From: Liquidambar formosana
Taxonomy: Eukaryota; Streptophyta; Magnoliopsida; Saxifragales; Altingiaceae
Direction: 5' to 3'
Length of the DNA: 64,000 nt
Assembly (NCBI GenBank): GCA_039720395.1
Contig: CM077824.1
Span: 18,127,046 to 18,191,045, forward strand
Shown here: positions 18,936 through 31,283 of the stretch, in pieces
How positions within the stretch are numbered: position 1 is the stretch's first letter
How the letters are laid out: each line of letters opens with the position of its first letter
The notes under the pieces: generated by a model
Database searches by the model: none
The model's input: only the letters and a program-made list of their open reading frames with translations
What the model was told of the DNA's origin: nothing
Position numbers and translations under genes: made by a program

Positions 18936-19622
18936 TAATTAAAGTGCATGGACGCATTTTAGGCCAATCCCCCCATACTTGTTTTGTTGGATCTAGCAAC
19001 CACTCATGTAAAGCATTTGCAAGAAAGAATAGAGGAACTGAAACAAGCAAAGGAACTACTCAAAGGGGATAACAATCGTACACAAAAGAGAAAGAGAGGC
19101 GCAATTGCACCAGTAATCAACTTGAGAAATTTCGAATCTGCTTTGGAGGTAAACTTGATTAGTGGGCCAGATAAGAAGTTCATGTTACATGAAGTTATCA
19201 CTGCGCTGGAGGAGGAAGGAGCAGAAGTGATAGCTGCTAGCCACTGCACTGTGGGAGATATGGTCTCTTACATAATTCATTCTCAGGTATATATATATAT
19301 ATGAATATTATTGTCTCTTTGATTTGATTCTTAATTTGTTCTTTTATAATTAAAAAATCCTAGTGTGATATAAATTTATACATTCACATGATCAATCAAT
19401 TTGTCAGTTCAAATGCTATGTAGACCACAAATAAACGATTTCATTCCCAGGGTATTGCTATACGTGTTCTACACCATAATATAAATTTGTGAGTTGTCTC
19501 CATCCCATGAGTTAGTAACAATATTGCTTGGTTGATCCTTGCAGGCTATTAGTTCCAGAATTGGTATAGAGCCTTCCAGAGTGGATGAGAGATTGAAGAA
19601 ACTGATTTCCTTAAATTATTAG
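18756..19622 (+). CDS. bHLH transcription factor, three exons, 174 aa
   Basis: Exons: 18756-18878, 18963-19286 and 19545-19622. All junctions are GT-AG and in phase 0, and the gene ends in TAG. The basic region and helix 1 read DRNLVEKNRRMHMKSLYS. The loop crosses intron 1 and helix 2 is LLDLATTHVKHLQERIEELKQ. A C-terminal ACT-like segment follows (about 80-170). This matches small plant bHLH proteins of the bHLH118/125/126-like group. The E and R that contact DNA are kept, but the usual H of the H-E-R triad is R, as in relatives that may not use canonical E-boxes. Intron 1 is only 84 nt and is half CT repeat (about 18894-18932). It would act in the nucleus as a dimer. The frame is intact, so it is probably functional. 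Confidence 0.85.
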
Positions 19623-20930
19623 ACTTCGCTTGGGGAGCGCACGACTTCATGGAAATTAAATGGCATGAAAGATCATCAAAATTTTAGAATATTGGCTCCA
19701 TCACCCGCTACCTGCGTCTCAAAACTCACATATATAAATCTTAGAGAATTATAGCTTAATTGTGCCATTTTATAGTTTTCCAATTAATAAAAAATATTGT
19801 ATAATATTTTTCACAATTTGTTATCCATAATTTCTACTTGTGGTAAGATTGATCTACGCACCCCTGCCGAGACAAATATATAAAGTTCTTTTAATTTCAT
19901 CCAGTATTAGTAGCTTTGTATGCATCAATCAGGCCAAAATAATAAAGGCAATTCGTACCAGTAGGACCATAAAAGAGTTGTAACTAGACCCACTGCGAGG
20001 CTGTGAGGCTGTGAGGCATCAGATCGATGAGTTATGTGGCGTCCTTTGTACATAAGGTTAAAGGGATTGACAGCAATTGTTTTTCTTCTTCTTGGTTAAT
20101 GAATTGGTTATCAAAAAAAAAAAAAAAAAAAATGTCGTTATGAGGATGTCCTCACCTGTGTTGTGCATCAGTGCATGGATGGGTTGTACAGTACAATGCC
20201 TAAACCTGGTGATGCTGATGCAACTTAAATGAGAGCATCCTCACATAAAATTTTTTCATGTATCAAAGGATATTTATCCAAAATTTTAATTTTGAATATA
20301 ATCAAAATTTTTAATTTTGAATATAATTAAATTTTTTGATAAATGAAAATATAATCTCTTGATTGACTAGGGATAAGTGAAAGGGAAAATACAATTAATG
20401 ATACAATTATTGCATTGGAAATGATGAAAATGCATCGTAAATAGTGAAAATTGTATGAAAAAAGAGGAAATCAACGAAAAGTCCATATTTAAGAACTTGT
20501 GAAGTCATAAGGATTACATAAAATCTTTTAATGCCTCAAGTCCACTGTACATATAAAAAAGCTAACGTTTTATGCTCTTGGTGAGTTTCTTTATTCCATG
20601 AATACCATTCATGCCCTCCCCCCAAGTAGGGTATTTTTTCCTAGTTGTTGATTTTCAATTTTTTTGCAAGATGCTCCCAAAGTCTATACTCCATGATTTC
20701 TGGGGCAATAAACCATATTGCCATGTTTATCTCCATGATTTTCATGAATAGCATTCATGATTTCTAGGGCAATAAACCATATGTGAACCATATTGCCATG
20801 TTTATCTCCACGTCAATAGTTCATATTTTGTGCCTTGAATGGATTTCCTTATTCAGTTGAAAACATGGCTATATACTTTATGTAATTGTTTTAATTCATT
20901 TTCCTTTGTAACTCATTTCACAAAAGGGGA
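19623..20930. other. Intergenic region
   Basis: Holds the presumed 3' UTR of the bHLH gene, a poly-A run at 20113-20132, and a degenerate stretch at 20135-20240 weakly like the TA-flanked MITE. A near-duplicate 'gcaataaaccatattgccatg' motif occurs around 20707 and 20770. No gene was seen. Confidence 0.5.
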
Positions 20931-21250
20931 GGGTTCCGTTGACACTTAGTGTAAAATTTTTTATACTTACACCCATCAATATCTTTCTATAGAAATCACA
21001 TTTACCTAATCCAACCGTTGGATTATATATTCTTATCATGTACGTCACGCATGCCAAATTTCAAATTGATCGGAGGTTAAGAGCTATGTCATCCATAAAG
21101 TGCTTGAAATTAAAGTTTCAAATTTGACACGCAAGACGTGTATAATAGGAATATATAATCTAACGGTTGGATTGACAAAATATGATTTTTGTAAAAAGAT
21201 ATTAACAGGTGTAAGTATAAAAAGTTTTACACCAGATGTCAACAGAACCC
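20931..21250. mobile_element. MITE with GGGTTC ends (copy 1)
   Basis: Inverted ends GGGTTCCGTTGACAC and GGGTTCTGTTGACATC (right end, reversed), extended by 'tagtgtaaaa...tatacttacacc' on both sides, with internal complementary arms (tccaaccgttggatta / taatctaacggttgga). About 320 bp, non-coding. A related copy is at 60651-61054 and a decayed one ends at about 61551. No clean target duplication was identified. Confidence 0.65.
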
Positions 21251-22087
21251 TTCCTTTCATAGAATGGGAAAAATAATTTAAACAGTTACAAACATCATGT
21301 AATGAGTTACAAGTGGATTCAAATCTACCCACAATCTAGTGATAGTAACATGAACTTGTATAAGATACCATGTAACTGTATATGTAAATTATTCATGTGT
21401 GGACCCGAGAGTCATACATTGACATATACAAACCACCATTTTAGACGGGACTTGACAATTGACGAAGGTGTGTGTGTGTGGCCTAATCCAACTTTGCGTT
21501 TGTTTTTCTTCTTCCTCATTTGGAGTATAATGTCGTATCTTGAAGAAAACTACGTTAGCCTAAAAATGACCTCATGCCCGACTGGGTGGTCCAGTGGTCC
21601 TGTACTCCAGCAAATCAATAGTTTGTGCTAGTGTTCACGCCTTTGTATCTAAGACACTTTTTTTTTTTGCTTAACCAGACACTTTTTGTCATCTAAAACC
21701 CTTGCGGAAACATGATTATTTTTTATTTTTGTTTTTCTAATGGGTTTTCTAAAGGTATGCTCTTAAGGTACGTGTTAAGCCACAATTATTGAAATAATCA
21801 TTGCATAAAAAATTGTGAAACTGCATTGAGAGTTGTATAAATTATTTAGAAAAAATGAAAGTTCTTGGAAAAGTGACATCCTCTTATTTAATTTGCAAAA
21901 TTGTCTATACATTTTCACCGTTTTCTCTACAATGTTTGTCTTGTTAAATGCAGTTTAATATAAATTAATCCTTAGAGCGCACATTAAGAAAACCCTTTTT
22001 TGATAAGCGAAGAGATATTTTAGAGTGAGATAGACTCATAACTATCGATTTAGTTAGATATTAAATTTTAGTCAGCATCCATATTAA
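21251..22087. other. Intergenic region, possible weak SINE
   Basis: A stretch near 21576-21660 has a tRNA A-box-like 'gggtggtccagtggtcc' followed by a T-rich tail, but no good B box. No gene was recognised. Confidence 0.3.
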
Positions 22088-22250
22088 ATGATACGACAAT
22101 CAAGTAGAGACATGCTGAAATTAGTTATATCAGCATCCTCATCCAAATTGGAGTTGTACCCCATGCATTGGTAGGCAACGGGGTATGACCCCAATGGCTC
22201 AATGCATGCATGGTGTTGTTATGACTTATATTAATAAGTTTTTACCTGAT
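22088..22250 (+). mobile_element. Degenerate TA-flanked MITE family member (copy 2)
   Basis: Shares with copy 1 the order: caagtag-cатgctga-like arm, 'ggagttgtacc', 'gcattggta', 'caatgcatg' and a complementary right arm. It is strongly diverged and lacks the flanking TA repeats. Confidence 0.4.
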
Positions 22251-22390
22251 TGGAACTATATTAAGTAATGTGACATTTTGTAAATGGAATCAATCATATG
22301 GTTATTAATCGAACGATAAGATGTGTCTTAAGATTCTTTTAATATGTAGCGGTTGGAAGTAAGGGGTCACCAATACACCTGGTCAAGGAA

Positions 22391-22557
22391 AGAAATTTGT
22401 ATACAACTGTGACATAGTCACATGGTGACATGAGCTAATGAGAGTAAAATAAAATTAGATTGTAGAATCAAAAAGTATTTTGACAATCACACTTTACTCC
22501 ATCCTCGTTGACTAATGACACCACATTAGTTGTGTCACAATTGCATACAAATTTCCC
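22391..22557. mobile_element. MITE with ACTGTGACA arms (copy 1)
   Basis: Inverted arms: 'aatttgtatacaactgtgac' on the left and the complement of 'gtcacaattgcatacaaatt' on the right. About 167 bp, non-coding. Relatives are at about 23262-23430, 27463-27645 and 57170-57332. The last two lie at equivalent places in the tandem duplication. Confidence 0.55.
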
Positions 22558-22587
22558 TCTTAGCAAAGAGGTGCCCTCTTTGTTGGT

Positions 22588-22765
22588 TTTATCATCATTA
22601 AAATCAAGTAAGCAGGTGCTGATATAACTTACATCAACACCCGCAATGGAGGTTGTACCTCGTGCATTTGTGGGATATGTGGTACATTGGACCAATGCAA
22701 GGGGTACAAGCCCCAATACATATACGGTGCTAATATAACTAATATCAACACATGTTAATAGAAAC
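22588..22765 (+). mobile_element. TA-flanked MITE (copy 3)
   Basis: Same family as 18381-18550: 'aagcaggtgctgatataac' left arm, central 'ggttgtacct...gcaaggggtaca', right arm 'ctaatatcaacacatgtt'. It is followed by a TA repeat at 22774-22798. Confidence 0.6.
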
Positions 22766-22807
22766 ATAACTACATATATATATATATATATATATATAGA
22801 TATAGAC

Positions 22808-22992
22808 GATAATGATCAGGTGACCAGGTAAGCACATGCTGATATAATTTATATCAACACCCACATTAGCGGTTGTACCTTGTGCATTACTGAGATATGA
22901 GGTACAATGGACTAATGCAAGAGATACAACCCTCAATGCATGATACTAATATAACTTATATCAACATATGCTGATAGGAATATAACCGTGTA
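22808..22992 (+). mobile_element. TA-flanked MITE (copy 4)
   Basis: Adjacent to copy 3 in the same orientation, with TA repeats on both sides (22774-22798 and 22992-23013). Arms 'aagcacatgctgatataat' and 'ttatatcaacatatgctgat'. Confidence 0.65.
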
Positions 22993-23261
22993 TATATATA
23001 TATATATATATATAATCAAGAACATCATACAACCTATATCCTAAACATAAGATAAGTCTCTCTCAAACTCAATGATCCAACAATGTTAGGTGGCATCAGT
23101 ATAAGTGTACCCCACAGGCTATTAGATCGGTGATGAATAAATTAATGAAAAGAAAAGAGGTACACAACCAAGACTATAATGTCGGTAGGGAATGTGTGGT
23201 TGGAATGTATGTAAGAGATTGGCTATGATTTTAGTACACTGAGTCTTCCATGCAATTGTAG

Positions 23262-23430
23262 AGAAAAACTTGTACGTAACTATGACACGGTCACATGGTA
23301 TCACATGCTAATAAAAATAAAGCAAAATAAGATTATGAGACCAAAACATACACTGACAATCCTACTTTGGTCCACTTCTATTGACTTGTGATACTATATT
23401 AGCCGTATCACAATTACATATATGTTTTTC
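23262..23430. mobile_element. MITE with ACTGTGACA arms (copy 2)
   Basis: Arms 'gtaactatgacacggtcaca' and the complement of 'gtatcacaattacatat'. Diverged from the copy at 22391-22557. Confidence 0.45.
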
Positions 23431-23477
23431 TTACGTGTTGGACAATTGTGAAAAGAAAAAAGTGGTGATAAAATATA

Positions 23478-23799
23478 CTTCTTCCATCCGACAAATATAT
23501 GCCTCTTTTACTTTTGGCTGTCCCAAAAAAAAATTTTGTCCCTATGAAAAGTCAAATTATAAATTTTCTTAACTTTCCCATGTTATCCTTTTATTACACC
23601 AAGAATTAACCAATGCATTGATAGTAGGACAAGAGTATTTTAACACATAACCAATGCATTGATAGTAGGATAAGAGTATTTTTGCAAAGAAAAAATTAAG
23701 TAGATGACAAATTAATGCATTAATTGATTTTCTCAATCTGTGTGTTTTTTTTTTTTTTTTGAAAAAAAAAAAAAACTTATCTTTGTGGGATTGAGGGAG
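23478..23799. mobile_element. Stowaway-like MITE
   Basis: 322 bp with ends CTTCTTCCATCCGACAAA and, reversed, CTCCCTCAATCCCACAAAG, flanked by TA (23476-23477 and 23800-23801). CTCCCTCC-type ends with a TA target duplication are typical of Stowaway (Tc1/mariner). Inside is a direct duplication of about 45 bp (ccaatgcattgatagtagga, twice) and an A/T homopolymer pair. Confidence 0.65.
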
Positions 23800-23999
23800 T
23801 AATATTTGACGTTGCCTTTCCATAAGCCTTGCTTTAGCATTTCTTAGGATCTTGAAATTTTTGGAAAAGAAGGTAAAGCTTAAAATTACGATGAAAATAA
23901 GTTAATTTCCAAATAAATATATTTTGACATTTTCTTTTCTACCCTTCACCTTCCACCTTCCTTTTATTATTGCTCCTATTATCATTGCCAAATGAGGGG

Positions 24000-24176
24000 T
24001 AACCCAGGCTTTTGATCAAGTTAATTTAGATTACAACCCCTTGCAATGCATAGATCACTCGCAAGTCTATGCAATTCGATGGTGAGAGAGTGAAGATACA
24101 AACTCAGGATCTTTAATTCATGAGTTGTGATCCTTGACCATTTGTGTTACCTTTGCAAGTGACCTTTTGGTTATTT
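24000..24176 (-). mobile_element. Possible tRNA-derived SINE
   Basis: On the minus strand a 'cacaaatggtcaaggatc' A-box-like segment is followed about 40 nt later by 'agatcctgagtttgtatc', which resembles a B box. No long A tail was seen. Tentative. Confidence 0.35.
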
Positions 24177-25113
24177 TTAGGAAACAAAAACATTGTTAAA
24201 ATTAATCTTATATTATATTACAAAGAATAATGACGGAAGCCTCACTTCATTTGATGAGAAACCAAAATCACCTCCACTTGATGAGTTGTAAGTGTTTAGT
24301 TTAAATAACATTCTCCCAAAACATCCTTAAGAGGTAATTTTTCACCGTAGCAAACATCCTAGCCTGGAAGTTTCAACCTTTGGAATTGAACATTCCTTTT
24401 GATTTAGAAGAGATGATGAAGAAATCCAAAGTTGTTCATTATCGGATTCATGGCCTTATAGGTGAGTGCATAAACTCGTACCCTTATCTATCAAGTATGG
24501 TCAATTGCAAATTTACTCAAAACCCTTTTACTTTATGTTGACTTGCGCCTTTCTTTCCCTATGATGGAGGGACTAACATGTGGGGAGGAGCCCTCACCTA
24601 TGGTGATATGACCATCGAATTCTTCCCAATACCCAGATGCAGTTAGTTTACATTGATAGCCTACGTTAGTTGACCTTTAAACCTTCTCAAGAACAGCCTT
24701 AGAAAGAATTCAGTTGAAGATCATGATTAGATAGGAGATTATATAGCAATTTTGGGCCATATATAGTAGATTTGGTTCATCTAATTTTTACCTCTACCAT
24801 TGGATTTGTTTATTTGTATTTTTTTTTTTCTTTCTCTTTTGAGATGACATGTTCGGGAAATTCAGTTCGAGATTGTGTTGATTCTTCTTCCAAAATAAAA
24901 TAATAAAAAAAACTCACATATTTACACATACAATAATATAATTAAATATGAATTTAACTAGCATGAAGCTTGGACCAACATGGTAATATATTTTTATGAT
25001 TATATGTTTACATATTTAGGTGTCCACCATTGTATGCAAATGTTTTCATGTAAAAATATCAAGCCGACCCCCAACCCCCAACCCATTGTACTCTGGGATC
25101 ATTATCTACGAGA
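24177..25113. other. Intergenic region
   Basis: AT-rich, no recognised gene or repeat. It ends at the start of the tandem segmental duplication. Confidence 0.4.
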
Positions 25114-25259
25114 TGTCGGAGATAAAGCCTTTCTATATCTCTCTTTCTTTCTCTTTCTTCCTCAATTATTCTATAATTTTTCTATTGGTAAGTCAAACTT
25201 TAGCACGTTGTCTATATTTAGAGAAGTATACAGGAAAGTCATCTAGGTGGGTCCCCCCA

Positions 25260-25293
25260 CCCCCATAAAAAAAATGGAAAAAAAAAAAAAAAA

Positions 25294-25324
<31 letters not shown>

Positions 25325-25327
25325 GAG

Positions 25328-25365
<38 letters not shown>
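25260..25365. repeat. Poly-A, AAAG and AG microsatellite cluster
   Basis: Poly-A, then (GAAA)n to about 25324, then (GA)n at 25333-25359. A simpler version is in unit 2 at about 51727-51770. Confidence 0.9.
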
Positions 25366-25959
25366 ATGTAGAAAAGTCATTTAGGTGTTGACCTCCTACA
25401 TGATATTTGCATATTTGTAGCATACATGACATTTGCATATTTGTAGCAACTCGCAAGTCCTTTCCGAGTGGTAGAACTATTTTCAGCATGGAAGAGATGG
25501 GTGCTCTTCAAAATATATAATTACTGAGTATCCTTTACCAGTAATTAATGGCAAAAAATGATTTTCTTAACATGTGTTCTAAGGGTACATGTTAAACTGT
25601 AATTAATAATCCAATTATTGCATGAAAAAATATATTTTCACAATTTTTCAAGTATTTTCACATTTTTTTCAAGGGGGATTTAATGAAAAGTCCTATTTGG
25701 AATGTTGTTACACTCTTCAATCCTATTTGAAAAACTTGTCAAGCCATAAGTACTTTAAAAATTGACAAAACAAAATTGTCTCAATCATTATAAGAGGTTT
25801 CCATTCAAAAACCTCTTTAAATGGGATTCTCCAAAATTGACGAAGTGATTCTTTCTCTATTTATTTTTTAAAATTGAATAAATTTAAAATTTGTTCAAAA
25901 GCCTCTTTAAATCAAGTTTCATCCACCAACTTTTTTAGTTTCTAATGTATCAATGAAAA

Positions 25960-26105
25960 ACCAGTGGCCCTTGAGTCTAATGGCATATCTTATTGTAATA
26001 GACATGTTGGGTTTGCGGAGGTCTTAGTCCACACTCATCGTGAGTGTGTGTTCTCTTATCGTTTGGCTAAAATAAAAAATAAAATAAAATAAAAATAAAA
26101 ATAAA
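25960..26105 (+). mobile_element. SINE-like element in unit 1
   Basis: A-box-like 'tgagtctaatggcat', B-box-like 'ggtcttagtccac', then 'tctcttatcgtttggct' and an A-rich tail (aaaataaaa repeats). The equivalent copy in unit 2 is at about 52335-52478, so it predates the duplication. Confidence 0.5.
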
Positions 26106-26227
26106 AATTCAATGATAAGCTTATAATTAACTAAAGACTTGTATATAATTTAGGAAGTTACTAGGTCTCATGTTCATGTGTTGCATGTGGATTTTATTAT
26201 TTATGTGATAAAATGAGATGTTCGCAT

Positions 26228-26245
26228 TTATATATATATATATAG

Positions 26246-26286
<41 letters not shown>

Positions 26287-26336
26287 TATATATATTATTA
26301 TATATATATATATAGATATATAGATATATATATCTA

Positions 26337-26368
<32 letters not shown>

Positions 26369-26405
26369 GTTTAAAAGGATCAATAACAATATTAAAATAA
26401 ATAAT

Positions 26406-26440
<35 letters not shown>
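26228..26440. repeat. TA, ATT and GT microsatellites
   Basis: (TA)n with interruptions at 26228-26338, (TTA)n at 26339-26368 and (GT)n at 26410-26439. Confidence 0.95.
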
Positions 26441-26442
<2 letters not shown>

Positions 26443-27012
26443 TTGTTATGAGTATTTTTTTAAAAACCAAAGACCAAAGCATCATAAGGTGAATCCCGGC
26501 CAACTTGGTTGGCATCCTAAGTAATAAAAATGTCATTATGCAATATGCGGCTCACTAAGCAAAATTCTTATCTCACAACAAACCATATTCAAAAAATGAG
26601 ATATTATTAATTTGAAAATTTTTAATTGCTATCTTGTTTTAAAATAAACCAATTCACTAACATTGATTTGAAAAAAAATAAAAAATAAAAAATAAATCTA
26701 TTTTAAATACAACACAACTAACTGAGAAAATGAAGCAACTTAAAATGCTGAGAGGTTAACTTGATACAACACACAATCCCACAAATGATTTGTCGCAACC
26801 CAAGAATCAAATATATTACTCGAATCCTTACAATTGTGTCAATAAATGCAAAGAGTCCAACATTAAATGAATGAAACAAAAATACTCAAATTTCATGTAA
26901 TATTTATAGAAAATGTCAATACAACAAATCTTGTTATCGGAAAAAATAATAATAATAATAATACAATAAAGTAATAGTCAAGCTCCCTTTATCCGCATAC
27001 TTAGAATTCCTG

Positions 27013-27069
<57 letters not shown>

Positions 27070-27778
27070 GGAAAAGAGAAGGAAAAAAGTCCATTATAAA
27101 AAATTGATACCCATTTGAATTTATAAAAGTGATGAATAATTGCACTTTTATAGTCCCTTCAATTTATTGAAGTACCTTGTAAGCCTAGAAAGATTGAAAG
27201 TAAAAATCCTAAAAAGATGTTGGACTTGCTGCCGAAATGGTGGGGCATGAGCCCCAAGATTGCGGTGTGCTGCCCTATGATCGATCACATTCATATTTCT
27301 TTTTCTTTTTCTTTTTCTTTTTTCCCTTCTTAAATACATGAAACACGCGGGTTTGAAAACAATACACGTTCAAGCGTCCAATGTTGAAATATCCTGTCCT
27401 TGCAAAACCAACTTTAACTTTGTAGGACCCCAGTAGTTGAGATTTTTTATTGAATTTTTAGACTGAATCTTTCATATGGTATGGCCACATAGTATTATGG
27501 GTTATCGTACTACATAGTATCATGGGTTAAAGAGAGTGAAGTAAAATGCGATTGTAGGGTTAAAAAAAAATTTGATAATCTTATTTTGTTCCACTCTTAC
27601 TGAATTATGATATCACATCAACTGTATCACAATTACATATAGATTTTTCTCAAATTTTTAACACTTACCGTAGGCTTGCAAGAGTAATTGCCCTATCTTC
27701 ATTAACCGCATTTATTTATTTCTTTGAAGGGCCAAACGAGGGGTATCCTAGGTTAATAAATTTGTGCATTTAATAGTA
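26441..27778. other. Non-coding duplicated sequence with a 52-base poly-A
   Basis: No gene was recognised. It holds a poly-A run at 27013-27064 and a MITE with ACTGTGACA-type arms at about 27463-27645. The equivalent unit 2 stretch is 56205-57450. Confidence 0.5.
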
Positions 27779-29269
27779 TTAGTTGGTACACACGTGCGTT
27801 GCACGTGAATATTTTTGTATTGTAAAATAAATATCCCATCAATGGTATATGAATTTATGTTGAAGTGGATCATATAAATTGTTTTTTAAAGAAAAGATTT
27901 TTGTGATGGAAAAAAAAAAAAAAAAAAAAAAGTCAGTGCCAAAACTAATAAATTAATTAAATGTGTCATCAATAACTTAAATAAATAGAAAAAATATATG
28001 TAAATTTCAGTTGTACACTTGCCTATTAAAATGATGTTTTCTCATGACTCTGTCAGTGTATATATATATATATATATTTTTTGTAAGGAAAAAGCTAAAT
28101 AGTTTAACCTTTTTTTTTTAACTTGTTTGGCAACTAACTTAGTTAGGTACTTATTTTAAAGAGTAATAATTTTAAAAAAAAAATTATTTCATAAATAAAT
28201 TGAACAAATAACATAGTGTTTAACTTCAAAAATAAGAAATAAATTAAAATAAATGTCATTGAAAATATTATTCTATGAGTGGGAAAGTTGTGTTATTTTA
28301 TAATTTTTTTTATAATATAAAAAATTAAATAAAATTATGATAAATATACTTATTTTTACAATTTTCTCAATGAAAAATGTGCTTACTAAAACATGGGAAT
28401 CCTCTTGGGTTGTCTTTTGTTGAGATGATGCTCTAACTATTGACTAAATAAGGTAAAATTTTTAACATTGTTACATATAGGATTTAGTTTTCTTAATGCC
28501 AGTTTATGATAGTCTAGGAGCCTCATTCGATTTTATTATATTATATTTTAATAAAAGGTTCTATGTGAGAAAACAAACCAACTCCAAAAATAAATAATTA
28601 AATAAAAAGAAAAGTATCCTCATAAAATATTTGTAAATCACAATTTGTCAAAAACTTACACCAAAAACATAAATTAAAAAAATTAAAAAAAAAAAACTCA
28701 AAAGTAATAATATCTAATAGAACTATAAAAAAAAACCCAATTATGTTTGCAATGAATCTTGTAGGTAGAGCATTAAGCAAGAATAGAGGTAGGAGAACCA
28801 AAATTTACAGAAATATATGAAGTACTTGACCTACATGGAAAACAGTATTTTCTATAACAATCATAACAAATCCTAAAACACTATATTTCAAGAAAGAAAA
28901 GAAGATGAGGGCTCTATTAAAATAGATTGAAGCTACTGTTAATGAAGAAAGTAGAATTTAGAATTCCGCTATTAATGGAGAGATGATATACGTTATGAAA
29001 TAGAGTTTACTTATAATTTTGGGTTTTGTTTATTTATACAAATTATGGTTTTCTTAAAATTCCTATTTATGTGTGTGTTTTATCATTTCTGAGTTTTATT
29101 TATTTATACGAATTATAGTTTCCTTAGAATTCCTATTTATGTATGTGTTTTATATTTTTATATATTCCTATATATGCAGAAGGGTAGTTGTGTATTTAAA
29201 ATTTTAAATAAGGGTATATTAGTCAATCAAAAGTTTTTCTCACATTCAGCATTTTATACGTAGTATAGA
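27779..29269 (-). mobile_element. Non-autonomous Helitron (copy 1)
   Basis: On the minus strand it begins TCTATACTACGTATAAAA and ends with a hairpin (CACGTGC-aac-GCACGTG) a few bases before CTAA. It is inserted between host A and T without duplication. Unit 2 shows the empty site at about 57446-57456: joining the flanks gives 'atagta' then 'tataag', aligned with 'atagta' 'aataag'. TC...CTRR ends, a 3' hairpin and A/T insertion define Helitrons. 1491 bp, AT-rich, no RepHel coding sequence seen. Confidence 0.8.
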
Positions 29270-29952
29270 TATAAGTAGAGACTCGAATTTGATAATACGG
29301 CTCTTGAATTGAGATTTTTTTTATTGTTTACGCGAATCAAGATCTTTTGTCGACCATTTACGCCACTCTCTCATGTTCAAGTTTTCAGTTAATTGGCCAC
29401 ATTTTGTAAGTACTACGATGGTTCAAACTTAAGATATTGGGCAAGTAGGCAAAAATACAGACACGAGAAGTTTCCTTCCCTTGTTTAAAATGCTTGATTG
29501 GGTTGCTCAGATAACTGAATGTAGACAGTGATAGGGCTGGTTTGGGGGCAAAGCGGGCAAGGCGGGCGCCTGGAGCCCCACATTTTGGCTTAAAAATGAG
29601 GGCCCCATTTTGGGACTAACCCTTGTAGTAGGTTTATTTTTTATTTTTTTTTTCTAAAGAGAATGGTTATTGCAACCCCTTAATTTTATTTGCACATCCC
29701 ACTAATTTTTATTTATCAATATTTTACCAAAAATATAAAAGGTTTTTATGAAAATTTGTTACGTAATCCACTAGAAAACATCATTTTGAACAACTTTGCA
29801 GAAGAAAGTTTTTTCAAAATTTATCGTTTAAGTGGATTTTTTGATCATTTACTGTCTTTGTTAATTTTAGGCCAAAAAGTCAACTTAAACGAAAAATTTT
29901 GTAAAAACTTTCTTCTGCAAAGTTGTTCAAAATGATGTTTTTTAGTGGATAG

Positions 29953-31283
29953 TGTTGTCCCAAGTGAATAACCCTAGAGGGGGGTGAATAGGGTTATTGG
30001 CCAAATTAAAAAATAATAGCAATCTTAAAATCAAATTATTGCAAGAAAGATTAAATGTAAGAATATGCAATAATAAAGAGATTAAGGGAAAGAGAATGCA
30101 AATGATTTTAACGAGGTTCAGCCTCCTGCCTACGTCCTCGCCTCAAGAGCTCGCTTGGGGATTTACCAATCCACTATCACTCTCCTTCAAGGTGGAGCAG
30201 CAAACCTTTACAATTTAAGTGTTCTTCACCAACACTTACTCAAATGCACTCTTCTCAAGTGCTTACAAGTGAGGGTACACACAACCCTTTTGATACAAAG
30301 TATTTGGAGATGATTTTGTGCTCAAAGAAAGCTCTCTCAAAGAGTAAATACACAAAAATTGAAAGCACACTCAGCTATTGATTGATTTCAATGAATGCTC
30401 AAAAGAGGAATTAGGGCTTGTAATTGATTTTCTTGTTTGTAGCTCAATGAATGCTCATAAATGAACTCAAGCCTTGTATTTATACTCAAGGGGTCCAAAA
30501 TAGCTGTTCTGGAACAATAAATGCTGCGAAAGGGTGTTAGGTGGGCATTAAATGCTTCAAAAGTCCGTTATAAAACTAGCCGTTAGTTCTCTGCCCGAGG
30601 CTTTCAGCCGACTGGAATATCTTTCAACCGTTTGAAATCTCCCTCTCAGCCGTCTGAACAAGGCTGCTGAGAAATCCAGAGAGGGTAACATATGGTGTAT
30701 GAACAGACTTGTTCTTCAGCCGTCTGAACATGCTTTCAGCCAGCTTAAGGTGATCTTTCAGGTGGCTCAATGAGCCGTCTGAAAATATCAGATAGTTGAT
30801 ATTCTTGCAGGGTTCAATTTCAGCTTGCTGAACATTTTCAGCCTGCTGAAATAGCATTTTCAGCAGGCTGAAACATTGTTTCAGCCATCTGAAAACCCCT
30901 GTTTTCAGACAAAAAATATGCATTAAGTCCATATTCCAGGTAAGTCAAATTAGGCCTTTAAGATTATCAAATTAGCATACTTCTAAGCCCTTTAAGCTTG
31001 TGTGAGCAAGGATTAAAATTAATCTTACAATATTTTCCCAAATTCCTCACAAATTGACTTGCGATAAAGCTTGACTGTTCTTGAATATTTGATGGATCCA
31101 TTAGCGCTGCTTTCAAATGATCTGTTGCTTTGTTTGCTTGTGCAATTTGATCCTTCATTCTTGAAACATTTTGTGACTTTGATACCTATCTAGATTCATC
31201 ACTTAAATGCCCATTAGTCCTTAAACATCTTATTATGTATTGTTATCATCAAAACCTCGGAGATAAAACCATTTAGGCCAACA
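29953..31283 (-). repeat. Sirevirus-2 left LTR (3' LTR of the element)
   Basis: 1331 bp. TATA-like GTATAAATAC on the minus strand at about 30476-30485. Palindromic sites with CAGCCGNCTG cores lie at about 30605, 30625, 30647, 30717, 30737, 30759 and onward to about 30890. A length difference from the other LTR (about 17 bp) falls inside this site cluster. Confidence 0.9.

Noticed and set aside
26218..26400. 60-aa Tyr/Ile-rich frame
   Set aside because: Translation of TA and ATT microsatellites.
27148..27339. 63-aa minus-strand frame, with a similar one at 56785-56976
   Set aside because: Present in both duplication units, but the frames differ in sequence and length as expected for non-coding DNA.
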